Source: Prevotella sp. UBA2756 (GTDB lineage: Bacteria; Bacteroidota; Bacteroidia; Bacteroidales; Bacteroidaceae). Taken from it: a stretch of DNA of 18,011 bases. Positions 7,512 through 14,879 of this stretch are shown one piece after another; position 1 is the stretch's first letter, and each line of letters begins with the position of its first letter. The position numbers were made by a program, and so were the translations under genes. Under the pieces are notes generated by a model. The model was given only the letters and a program-made list of their open reading frames with translations. It searched no databases and had not been told where the DNA came from. Location: the NCBI GenBank assembly GCA_002353205.1, contig DEJE01000053.1, forward strand, positions 1-18,011. The letters are read 5' to 3'.

Positions 7512-10500
7512 TTAGTAGTCTCGTTGGATGTCGGCAATCTTTTCGTGCAGTCGCGCCATCTTCTCCTCTTCGAGCACGCGCTTGTACTCGATGGGCACCA
7601 CCTGGATGAAGTCGTCGATGCAGCGATGCCAGTCGTCAAGCAGGCGTCCTGCCAAGGCCGAGCCGGTGTGCAGATAATGCTGGCGAATCAGTTCGAGCAG
7701 CTCCTTGCGCGACACGCTGTCCTCTACCAACGAGAGTTCCACCATATCCATATTGCAGTAGTAGTCAAAGGTGTGGTCGGGATCGTAGACATAGGCCACA
7801 CCGCCCGACATGCCGGCTGCGAAGTTGCGGCCCGTCTTACCCAGCACCACAACGCGCCCACCGGTCATATACTCGCAACAGTGGTCGCCAGCGCCCTCGA
7901 TGACGGCGATGGCACCCGAGTTGCGCACGCCAAAGCGTTCGCCCACCTTGCCGTTGACGTACATTTCGCCACTGGTGGCGCCGTAGAGTCCTGTGTTGCC
8001 GGCAATGATGTTCTCTTCCGCCTTGAAGTTGTCGTTGCTCCTACTGGGCGGCAGTATCGAGATGCGTCCGCCACTGAGTCCCTTGCCGAAATAGTCGTTG
8101 CACTCGCCCTCGAGCTTGATGTTGACACCGCGAACGGCGAATGCGCCAAACGACTGACCGGCCGAGCCTTTGAACTTGATATTGATGGTATCGGCAGGCA
8201 AACCGGCTTCGCCATACTTTTTGGCAATGACGCCCGAGAGCATAGTCGTCACGGCGCGGTCGGTGTTCTTGATGGCATAGTCGAGCGTCACCTCTTCGCC
8301 ACCATCAATAGCCTTCTGGGCAGCACGTATTATCTGCTCGTCCTTCACGCCAGTCACCTTTGTGTAGGCGCCACGATTCCAGTACAAGGCATTACCGCTG
8401 TCGGGCTTGTGCAGCAGGCGCGTAAAGTCGATGGTTTTCTGCTTGTCCGTCATACCGCTGCTAACAACCTCAATGAGTTCGGTATGGCCGATTATCTCCT
8501 TCAGCGAACGGACACCAATCTCGGCAAGATACTCCCGCACCTGCCGTGCCAGCATCGTGAAGTAGTTGACCACGTATTCGGCCCTGCCCTCGAAGTGCTT
8601 GCGCAACTCCGGGTTCTGCGTGGCCACGCCCATCGGACAAGTATTTGTGTTGCACTTGCGCATCATCACGCAGCCCAGCACAATCAGCGGCAGCGTGCCA
8701 AACGAGAACTCGTCGGCGCCGAGCATGGCCATGACGACGACGTCCTTTGCCGTCTTCAGCTGTCCGTCGGTCTGCAGGCGCACCTGATTGCGCAGGCCGT
8801 TTCTGACCAGCGTCTGCTGCGTCTCTGCCAAGCCAATCTCGGGCGAGATGCCGGCAAAGCGCATGCTCGAAGCAGGACTTGCACCAGTGCCGCCCTCGGC
8901 ACCGCTGATGACGATGAGGTCAGCCTTCGCTTTGGCCACACCGGCGGCAATCGTGCCCACGCCACTCTCGGCCACGAGCTTCACGCTGACGGCGGCCGTG
9001 GGGTTGATGTTCTTCAGGTCGAAGATGAGCTGTGCCAGATCCTCAATACTGTAGATGTCGTGGTGGGGCGGCGGCGAAATGAGGCTGATGCCGGGGATGG
9101 CATTGCGCGTCTTGGCAATGATGTCGTTCACCTTGAAGCCTGGCAGTTGTCCGCCTTCGCCAGGCTTGGCACCCTGCGCCACCTTGATCTGTATTTCCTC
9201 GGCATTCACCAAGTATTCAGCGGTCACGCCAAAGCGTCCCGAGGCAATCTGCTTGGTCTTGCTCGACAGCGAGATGCCATCGACTTCCGTGTGGTAGCGG
9301 ACATTGTCCTCGCCGCCCTCGCCCGTGTTCGAGCGTGTGCCGAGCTTGTTCATGGCCAGTGCCAATGCCTCGTGGGCTTCTATGCTCAGTGCGCCAAACG
9401 ACATGGCACCCGTCACGAAATGTCTGACGATGGACTCAACAGGTTCGACCTCGTCGATGGGCACCATTTCCGAAGAGCTGGAGAGTTTCTTGAAGCCGAG
9501 AAAATCGCGCAGGAAAATAGGCGATTCCTTTTCGTCGACCAGTTCCGACCACTTCTTAAACAGTTCGTAGTTTCCTTTGCGGCAAGCCAGCTGCAGTTTA
9601 GTAATTGTCTCAGGATTCCAAGCATGCTTGATGCCGTCCTTACGCCACGAGAACTGCCCCTGATTCTTCAACGCAGTCTGCTCCTTAGCCTGCTGTTGCA
9701 GCCGCATCTGGTCGCGTACAATCTCCCTAAGGCCTATGCCCCCGATGGTGCTGATATCAGTGCCGAAGTATCTGCTCAGCAAGTTTTCGCTCAGGCCAAT
9801 GCTCTCGAAAATCTTTGCACCGCGATAGCTGCGGATGGTAGAGATGCCCATCTTCGACATGATTTTCTTCAAGCCCTTGTCCACGGCCTTGATATAGTGG
9901 GCCTCAGCAGTGGCATAGTCTTCCTGAATCTTCCCACGCCTGACGAGGTCGTCGAGAACAGCAAACGCCATATAGGGACACAGCGCACTGGCACCATAGC
10001 CCAAGAGCAGCGCTGCATGCATGGTCTCGCGTATCTCGCCACTTTCGACAATGAGGGCAGTCTGCACGCGCTTGCCGACGCTAATCAGATGATGATGGAC
10101 GGCACTCACGGCCAGCAGCGATGGGATGAAAAACCATGCCCCGGAAGCCCCCCCTTCTGCCCCCGAGGGGGCTACATTAGTTTTATCCGTCAGAATGATG
10201 TAGTTGTAACCATCGTCAACAGCATTCTCAGCATCCTTGCATAGTTTGTCAAGGGCATGGCGCAAGGCTTCTGCGGCTTTCTGGTCTATAGTAGCCCCCT
10301 TGGGGGCAGAAGGGGGGGCTTCTACTGTCATCGCCAGCTTCTTCGTGTTGAATCCCTTATACCTTATATTACAGAGTATGTCGAGCTGTGTGTTCGTCAG
10401 CACGGGTTGCGGCAAGCGCACCATCTTGCAGTTCGAGGCATCGGGCGTGAGGATGTTGGTGCCCACGGCGCCGATATACTCCGTGAGCGACATGACCAGC

Positions 10501-12140
10501 TCTTCGCGTATCGGGTCGATGGCGGGATTGGTCACCTGGGCAAACTGCTGGCGGAAGTAGTTGAACAGCAGTTGCGGGCGTTCGCTCACCACGGCCAGCG
10601 GCGTGTCGTTGCCCATGGCCGCCACAGGCTCCTGACCCGTCGTAGCCATGGGGACAATCGTGCGGTCGATATCCTCCTGGCCAAAGCCGAAGGTGATGAG
10701 TTTCTGCTCCAGGTTGCTCACAGCATTGTCGACGTGCCGCCCGCTCTTGAGTTTCTCAAGTTGCACACGGTTCTCGCTGAGCCACTCGCGATAGGGATGG
10801 GCCTTGGCCAACTGATCCTTGATTTCGCCATCGTAGTAGATTTTGCCTTCCTGCGTATCGACAAGCAGAATTTTTCCAGGCTGCAGCCGGCCTTTGCCGA
10901 CGACATCGGCGGGCTCGAAGTCCATCACGCCCACTTCCGAGGCCACCACCATCACTCCCTGACGGGTAATCGTGTAGCGCGATGGGCGCAAGCCGTTGCG
11001 GTCGAGCAGGCCGCCTGCGTAGCGTCCGTCGGAAAAGAGTAGCGCCGCCGGTCCGTCCCATGGCTCCATCAGAATAGAGTGGTACTCATAGAACGCCTTC
11101 AGGTCATCGGAGATGGGGTTCTTATCGTTGAACGACTCTGGCACGAGGATGGCCATGGCCTGCGGCAGAGTGAGTCCGCTCATGGTGAGAAACTCGAACA
11201 CATTGTCGAGCGATGCCGAGTCGCTCATGCCTTCCTGCACGATGGGGCTCAAGTCACGGATGTCGCCCAAGGCCTCGCTCGAGAGCACGCTCTCGCGTGC
11301 CTTCATCCATCCGCGGTTGCCGCGAATGGTGTTGATTTCGCCGTTGTGGGCTAACAAGCGGAAGGGCTGGGCCAGTGCCCACGTAGGGAATGTGTTTGTG
11401 CTGAAACGGGAGTGCACCAGCGCCAGTCCGCTTGTCAGGTAGGGGTTTGTCAGGTCAGGGAAATACCGCCGCAGCTGTCCGCTGGTGAGCATGCCCTTAT
11501 AAATGATGTTTGTGTTGGATAGCGAGCAGATGTAGAAGTCCGGGTGCGTGATGCGCCGCTCTATCTTCTTCCTGATTATATATAATGTGCGTGGCAGGAC
11601 ATCGGCTTTCTCTTCGGAAACACCCGTCACGAATATCTGCCTGATGGCCGGCTCCGCCTTTCGTGCAGCCTCGCCCAGCACCTCGGGACAGGTGGGCACC
11701 GTGCGCAGATGCATCAGTTGCAGTCCCTCGCGCTCTATCTCTTCAATCATCACCGAGAGAATCTGCTGCTGCTCGCTCTCGCCCTTGGGCAGAAACACCA
11801 GGCCCGTGCCGTACTGTCCTTTTTCCGGCACGGGTATGCCTTGCAACAGAATGAACTCGTGGGGTATCTGCAGCATAATGCCCGCACCATCGCCCGTCTT
11901 GCCCGTTGGGCGAGCTTGCTCACACTCGGCAGAATCCAAGCGGGCTTGGTTCTGCTCTCGTTTACTCGCAACCGTGTCGCGCGTTTCGGCACCTCGGTGT
12001 TCCATGTTCTCCAGCACGCGTAGCGCCTTGTCTACCAGATCGTGGCTCTTGCCGCCATGTATGTTCACCACCATGCCCACACCGCACGCGTCGTGCTCAT
12101 ATTGTGGCTGGTAAAGTCCGTTTATTTTTCTTTTTGTCAT
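7512..12140 (-). CDS. gltB: Glutamate synthase, large (alpha) subunit
   Basis: The enzyme hydrolyses glutamine at an N-terminal amidotransferase site, channels ammonia to an FMN site, and makes glutamate. The product has 1542 residues from the start at 12140. C19 in YEHDACGVG is the expected catalytic cysteine after removal of an 18-residue propeptide. SMRF and GAEGGTGASPASS mark the FMN barrel, CVMMRKCNTNTCPMG near residue 1160 holds the 3Fe-4S cysteines, and the C-terminus has the Gly-rich beta-helix repeats. I chose 12140 because the longer frame to 12215 would begin upstream of the promoter boxes and add an unrelated N-terminus. There are three in-frame insertions: 27 residues at 53-79 and two palindrome-encoded inserts near 606-619 and 656-665. 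Motifs are intact. It is the first gene of the leftward string. Confidence 0.96.
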   Translation of the reverse strand: MTKRKINGLYQPQYEHDACGVGMVVNIHGGKSHDLVDKALRVLENMEHRGAETRDTVASKREQNQARLDSAECEQARPTGKTGDGAGIMLQIPHEFILLQGIPVPEKGQYGTGLVFLPKGESEQQQILSVMIEEIEREGLQLMHLRTVPTCPEVLGEAARKAEPAIRQIFVTGVSEEKADVLPRTLYIIRKKIERRITHPDFYICSLSNTNIIYKGMLTSGQLRRYFPDLTNPYLTSGLALVHSRFSTNTFPTWALAQPFRLLAHNGEINTIRGNRGWMKARESVLSSEALGDIRDLSPIVQEGMSDSASLDNVFEFLTMSGLTLPQAMAILVPESFNDKNPISDDLKAFYEYHSILMEPWDGPAALLFSDGRYAGGLLDRNGLRPSRYTITRQGVMVVASEVGVMDFEPADVVGKGRLQPGKILLVDTQEGKIYYDGEIKDQLAKAHPYREWLSENRVQLEKLKSGRHVDNAVSNLEQKLITFGFGQEDIDRTIVPMATTGQEPVAAMGNDTPLAVVSERPQLLFNYFRQQFAQVTNPAIDPIREELVMSLTEYIGAVGTNILTPDASNCKMVRLPQPVLTNTQLDILCNIRYKGFNTKKLAMTVEAPPSAPKGATIDQKAAEALRHALDKLCKDAENAVDDGYNYIILTDKTNVAPSGAEGGASGAWFFIPSLLAVSAVHHHLISVGKRVQTALIVESGEIRETMHAALLLGYGASALCPYMAFAVLDDLVRRGKIQEDYATAEAHYIKAVDKGLKKIMSKMGISTIRSYRGAKIFESIGLSENLLSRYFGTDISTIGGIGLREIVRDQMRLQQQAKEQTALKNQGQFSWRKDGIKHAWNPETITKLQLACRKGNYELFKKWSELVDEKESPIFLRDFLGFKKLSSSSEMVPIDEVEPVESIVRHFVTGAMSFGALSIEAHEALALAMNKLGTRSNTGEGGEDNVRYHTEVDGISLSSKTKQIASGRFGVTAEYLVNAEEIQIKVAQGAKPGEGGQLPGFKVNDIIAKTRNAIPGISLISPPPHHDIYSIEDLAQLIFDLKNINPTAAVSVKLVAESGVGTIAAGVAKAKADLIVISGAEGGTGASPASSMRFAGISPEIGLAETQQTLVRNGLRNQVRLQTDGQLKTAKDVVVMAMLGADEFSFGTLPLIVLGCVMMRKCNTNTCPMGVATQNPELRKHFEGRAEYVVNYFTMLARQVREYLAEIGVRSLKEIIGHTELIEVVSSGMTDKQKTIDFTRLLHKPDSGNALYWNRGAYTKVTGVKDEQIIRAAQKAIDGGEEVTLDYAIKNTDRAVTTMLSGVIAKKYGEAGLPADTINIKFKGSAGQSFGAFAVRGVNIKLEGECNDYFGKGLSGGRISILPPSRSNDNFKAEENIIAGNTGLYGATSGEMYVNGKVGERFGVRNSGAIAVIEGAGDHCCEYMTGGRVVVLGKTGRNFAAGMSGGVAYVYDPDHTFDYYCNMDMVELSLVEDSVSRKELLELIRQHYLHTGSALAGRLLDDWHRCIDDFIQVVPIEYKRVLEEEKMARLHEKIADIQRDY
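10145..10175 (-). repeat. GC-rich palindromic element, class B, in gltB (sense orientation)
   Basis: The minus strand reads GTA, then the stem GCCCCC / TC / GGGGGC (10172-10159), then AGAA, a seven-G run and CTT. It is translated NVAPSGAEGGAS between YIILTD and IPSLLAVSAVHHHL. It agrees with the copy at 10291-10322 at all but one base of the shared core, in the opposite orientation. Confidence 0.85.
10283..10325 (+). repeat. GC-rich palindromic element, class B, in gltB (antisense orientation)
   Basis: The plus strand reads GGTCTATAGTA, the stem GCCCCC (10294-10299) / TT / GGGGGC (10302-10307), then AGAA, a seven-G run and CTTCTAC. It is read from the complementary strand as VEAPPSAPKGATIDQ. 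The outer GTAG and CTAC also pair, so the whole unit is a larger imperfect palindrome. Confidence 0.85.
11904..11984 (-). repeat. 81-nt in-frame insertion near the gltB N-terminus
   Basis: Residues 53-79 separate RGAE from GKTGDGAGIMLQ, which I expect to be only a few residues apart in relatives (RGAEGADxKTGDGAG). The segment contains an imperfect palindrome, GCAGAATCCAAGC (11929-11941) and GCTTGGTTCTGC (11944-11955), differing by one inserted T. It lacks the G-run tail and is AT-richer than the other elements, so it belongs to another repeat family. The insert is close to the amidotransferase active site in sequence. Confidence 0.7.
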
Positions 12141-12181
12141 ACAATCCTTACTTAATCTTTCCTTATGCTCGATTCTGGGTG

Positions 12182-12212
12182 CAAAGATAATACAAAAAGT
12201 TAGTAAAACAAT
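12182..12212 (-). promoter_or_regulatory. Promoter of the gltB-to-glnN gene string
   Basis: On the minus strand the -7 box is TATCTTTG (12189-12182, matching TAnnTTTG). A -33-like ATTG (12212-12209) lies 19 nt upstream, one base off TTTG. Transcription would start near 12175, leaving a leader of about 35 nt with AAGGATT shortly before the start codon. Confidence 0.65.
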
Positions 12213-12341
12213 CATATTGGCGACATAATTTTACTTTTTAATCGTGTACAACTTTCTTTTTGCTCGCAATTTGGCGATATTTTGAACAAAGTGAAAACAA
12301 ACAGTTCGCCCGTTACGCCCTTTTGTTTACATTTTGTCATT

Positions 12342-12358
12342 CCGACAAAAAAAGTCGG
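12342..12358. promoter_or_regulatory. Candidate regulator site in the gltB-glnK divergent region
   Basis: CCGAC (12342-12346) and GTCGG (12354-12358) form an inverted repeat around seven A. The centre is about 66 nt upstream of the probable glnK transcription start, a position where activators often bind. The 314-nt region between gltB and glnK has no gene. Confidence 0.4.
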
Positions 12359-12401
12359 CGCAAAGTTGGAAATTTATGCGGATTCTTTTCAACAATCACC
12401 G

Positions 12402-12409
12402 TAACTTTG
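12402..12409 (+). promoter_or_regulatory. -7 box of the glnK-amtB promoter
   Basis: TAACTTTG matches TAnnTTTG and lies 45 nt before the glnK start. I find no good TTTG at 19-21 nt upstream; the nearest is TATG at 12375-12378, 23 nt away. A weak -33 element would fit an activator-dependent promoter. Confidence 0.6.
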
Positions 12410-12454
12410 CGGCCGAAAGCTTTCAAGTAGTATTAATAAAAAAGGTAAGAAGGT

Positions 12455-12802
12455 ATGAAAAGGATTGAAGCAATTATCCGCAAGACCAAATTCGAAGAGG
12501 TGAAGGAAGCACTGCTGCAGTCGGACATCGACTGGTTTGAGTACCACAACGTGCACGGCATAGGGCAGAGCCGCCAGGAGCGCATCTACCGCGGCGTGCA
12601 GTACTCTACCGACGTGATAGAGCGCGTGGCGCTGACCATCGTCTGCCGTGACCCGCTGGTGGAGCCAACGGTGAAGGTCATTCTTCGGGTGGCGCATACG
12701 GGCGAAATAGGCGACGGCCGCATCTTCGTGAGCGACATGATAGATACATGGTCGATTCGCACAGGCGAGAACGGCGACACCGTACTGAGAGACAAAAAGT
12801 AA
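12455..12802 (+). CDS. glnK: P-II nitrogen regulatory protein
   Basis: This is a small trimeric sensor of 2-oxoglutarate, ATP/ADP and glutamine state that binds partners through its T-loop. The product has 115 residues, the usual length. It opens with MKRIEAIIRKTKFEEVKEAL. The T-loop spans about 37-55 (QERIYRGVQYSTDV), with Y50 at the place of the tyrosine uridylylated in enterobacterial P-II; whether it is modified here is unknown. The C-terminal signature is clear: AHTGEIGDGRIFVSDM near 80, followed by IRTGENG. It lies 26 nt before amtB, the arrangement typical of GlnK proteins that gate AmtB. I call it GlnK rather than GlnB because of this pairing. AAGGT lies a few bases before the start. 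Confidence 0.95.
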   Translation: MKRIEAIIRKTKFEEVKEALLQSDIDWFEYHNVHGIGQSRQERIYRGVQYSTDVIERVALTIVCRDPLVEPTVKVILRVAHTGEIGDGRIFVSDMIDTWSIRTGENGDTVLRDKK

Positions 12803-12828
12803 ACAAGTAAACTGTAAAATCGTAAATT
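12799..12828 (+). repeat. AT-rich spacer before amtB
   Basis: The glnK-amtB gap consists of related units GTAAACAA, GTAAACT, GTAAAATC, GTAAATT and runs directly into the amtB start. It is similar in build to the 29-nt spacers before gltD, dapF and glnN, and its first unit overlaps the glnK stop codon. Confidence 0.6.
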
Positions 12829-14076
12829 ATGGATAACTTATCACTCGACACCGTATGGATGCTGCTGGCAGCCATGCTGGTATTCTGGATGCAGCCGGGC
12901 TTTGCGCTGTGCGAGGCCGGCTTCACACGGGGTAAGAACACGGCCAATATCCTGATGAAGAACTTCGTAGACTTCATGTTTGGCTCGCTCTTGTTCTTCT
13001 TCCTCGGCTTCGGATTCATGTTCGGCAGCGAGGGTGCCGGTTTCATCGGTATGCCCAACTGGGGCGACCTCTCTTTCTATAAAGGCGACCTGCCCGTAGA
13101 GGGCTTCCTGATTTTCGAAACCGTGTTCTGTGCCACCTCGGCCACCATCGTGAGCGGTGCCATGGCCGAGCGCACCAAGTTCTCGATGTATCTCGTCTAT
13201 TCAGCATGTATCTCACTGTTCATCTACCCTGTCGAGGGCCACTGGACGTGGGGCGGCGGCTGGCTGTGCAACGACGCTGCCGACGGGTTTATGATGACCA
13301 CCTTCGGCTCGGTGTTCCACGACTTTGCCGGCTCGGCCATCGTGCACAGCGTGGGTGGAGTGCTGGCCCTGATTGGTGCCATGGCACTGGGTCCGCGCAT
13401 TGGCAAGTACAGCAGCGACGGCAAGAGCCGCGCCATTCCCGGCCACAACCTGACGCTGGCCTCGCTGGGCGTCTTCATCCTCTGGCTCGGCTGGTTCGGC
13501 TTCAACCCAGGTTCGCAGCTGGCCGCCTCGGGCGAAGTGAACCGCACAGCCATCAGCCATGTGTTCCTCACCACCAACCTTGCCGCCGTGGCAGGCGGCA
13601 CGGCCACGATGTTCATCACGTGGATGAAGTATGGCAAGCCGTCGCTCTCGCTGACGCTCAACGGCGTGCTGGCCGGACTGGTGGGCATCACCGCCGGCTG
13701 CGACCTCGTGTCGCCCGTGGGGGCCATCATCATCGGACTTGTGTGCGGTGTGGTGCTGGTCTATGCCATCGAGTTCATCGACCACCGCTTGTACATCGAC
13801 GACCCCGTGGGCGCTTCGTCGGTACACGGTGTGTGCGGCATTCTGGGCACGCTCCTGACGGGTCTGCTCTCTACCTCTGGCGGTGCTTTCTACGGTCACG
13901 GCTGGGGATTCTTCGGCGCCGAGTGCTTCGGCATTCTCTGCATCGACCTTTGGGCAGCCGCCTGCGGCCTGGTGCTGTTCTACGGCATCAAGCGTCTGCA
14001 CGGCCTGCGCGTCGACAGTCGCATCGAAGAGGAAGGGCTCGACATCTACGAACATGGTGAGAGTTGCTATAACTAA
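12829..14076 (+). CDS. amtB: Ammonium transporter
   Basis: This is an inner-membrane trimeric channel that takes up ammonium when it is scarce. The product has 415 residues with about 11 hydrophobic segments and no separate signal peptide. Characteristic segments are FWMQPGFALCEAGFTRGKN near residue 20, FCATSATIVSGAMAER near 100, FHDFAGSAIVHSVGG with H173, and DDPVGASSVHGVCGILGTLLTG with H333; the two histidines correspond to the pore pair. The signature DFAGSAIVHSVGG is intact. It lies 26 nt after glnK, the classical partner that blocks the channel when nitrogen is ample, and 15 nt before an outer-membrane protein gene. The cytoplasmic tail is short (about 30 residues) and ends GESCYN. Confidence 0.96.
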   Translation: MDNLSLDTVWMLLAAMLVFWMQPGFALCEAGFTRGKNTANILMKNFVDFMFGSLLFFFLGFGFMFGSEGAGFIGMPNWGDLSFYKGDLPVEGFLIFETVFCATSATIVSGAMAERTKFSMYLVYSACISLFIYPVEGHWTWGGGWLCNDAADGFMMTTFGSVFHDFAGSAIVHSVGGVLALIGAMALGPRIGKYSSDGKSRAIPGHNLTLASLGVFILWLGWFGFNPGSQLAASGEVNRTAISHVFLTTNLAAVAGGTATMFITWMKYGKPSLSLTLNGVLAGLVGITAGCDLVSPVGAIIIGLVCGVVLVYAIEFIDHRLYIDDPVGASSVHGVCGILGTLLTGLLSTSGGAFYGHGWGFFGAECFGILCIDLWAAACGLVLFYGIKRLHGLRVDSRIEEEGLDIYEHGESCYN

Positions 14077-14091
14077 TCATAAGAAAAAGGT

Positions 14092-14796
14092 ATGAAAAAG
14101 ATTGTTTTATTTGCAATGGGTCTGGTGCTGAGCAGCACCACCCTTGCTCAGGATAAGGTGGAAACGACCATCAAGGCCGACTTCGTGAACGAGTATATCT
14201 GGCGTGGCCTGAAGTTGGGCGACGTGGCCGTGCAACCGACATTCGGCGTGGGCTACAAAGGACTGAGCCTGACCGCCTGGGGCTCCTACGGCCTGTCGAA
14301 CAAGGACGACGTGAAGGAGCTGGATCTGACGCTCGGCTACACCATCGGTAACCTGAACATCGGCATCACCGACTACTGGTTCTCTGAGGGACTCGACCCC
14401 GACGCACGTTACTTCAAGTTCGATGCCCACGGCACCAACCATCTGTTCGAAGCCAACATCGGTTACGACTTCGGTCTCGTGGCCCTACAGTGGTACACCA
14501 ACTTCGCCGGCAACGACGGCACCAACAAAAGCGGCAAGCGGGCCTACAGCAGCTACATAGAGGTCAGTGTCCCCTTCCGCCTCGCCACGGTAGACTGGAT
14601 TGCCACGGTCGGTGCCGTTCCCTACGCGACGACCACATACGGCACCAAAGGCTTCGCCGTCACCAACCTCTCGTTGCGGGCGACGAAGGACATACGGGTG
14701 ACCGACTCGTTCTCCATCCCCATCTTCGGACAGCTGACGGGCAATCCCTGTTCGCAGAAGGCATACCTGGTTTTCGGTTTCACGCTGCAGCCTTAA
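14092..14796 (+). CDS. Putative outer-membrane beta-barrel protein, TorF-like
   Basis: The product is a 234-residue protein with a clear signal peptide (MKKIVLFAMGLVLSSTTLAQ, cleavage near residue 19-20). The mature part alternates polar and hydrophobic residues with many aromatic-glycine pairs, as in beta-barrels, and ends YLVFGFTLQP. The EYIWRGLKLGDVAVQPTFGVGYKGLSL segment resembles the TorF/Gcw_chp family of putative porins. It lies 15 nt after amtB behind AAAAAGGT and is almost certainly co-transcribed with glnK-amtB, which suggests a role in passage of a nitrogen compound, perhaps ammonium or a precursor, across the outer membrane. That role is inference. The family name itself is fairly secure, the substrate is not. 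Confidence 0.75.
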   Translation: MKKIVLFAMGLVLSSTTLAQDKVETTIKADFVNEYIWRGLKLGDVAVQPTFGVGYKGLSLTAWGSYGLSNKDDVKELDLTLGYTIGNLNIGITDYWFSEGLDPDARYFKFDAHGTNHLFEANIGYDFGLVALQWYTNFAGNDGTNKSGKRAYSSYIEVSVPFRLATVDWIATVGAVPYATTTYGTKGFAVTNLSLRATKDIRVTDSFSIPIFGQLTGNPCSQKAYLVFGFTLQP

Positions 14797-14812
14797 TCTT
14801 CGCCAGGTATCC

Positions 14813-14844
14813 CCCTCTCCGCCATCGTCCGAGGGCGGAGAGGG
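14813..14844 (+). terminator. GC-rich hairpin between the torF-like gene and pyrG
   Basis: CCCTCTCCGCC (14813-14823) and GGCGGAGAGGG (14834-14844) are perfect 11-bp arms with a 10-nt loop, 16 nt after the torF-like stop. No T-run follows (ATTATG does), so termination strength is uncertain. The composition resembles the palindromic elements inside the enzyme genes, so it may be an intergenic member of that group. I see no TAnnTTTG box between it and pyrG. Confidence 0.5.
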
Positions 14845-14879
14845 ATTATGCCCAGAATAACATTTATTACAATATATAT

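Noticed and set aside
7524..10244. 906-codon open frame on the plus strand opposite gltB
   Set aside because: It lies wholly antisense to a fully convincing glutamate synthase gene, has no recognisable motifs, and is explained by the high GC content and codon bias of gltB.
5299..10325. Reading the palindromic elements as internal terminators
   Set aside because: They lie inside reading frames that continue intact, lack T-runs on the transcribed strand, and occur in both orientations.
12141..12215. Longer gltB start at 12215
   Set aside because: The extra 25 codons would include the promoter boxes and the transcription start, and they give an N-terminus (MIVLLTFCIIFAP) unlike the family, whose catalytic cysteine lies shortly after the start at 12140.
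14490..14879. Longer pyrG start within the torF-like gene
   Set aside because: The added 130 residues are out-of-frame translation of the torF-like gene, and CTP synthase begins at KYIFVTGGVVSS.
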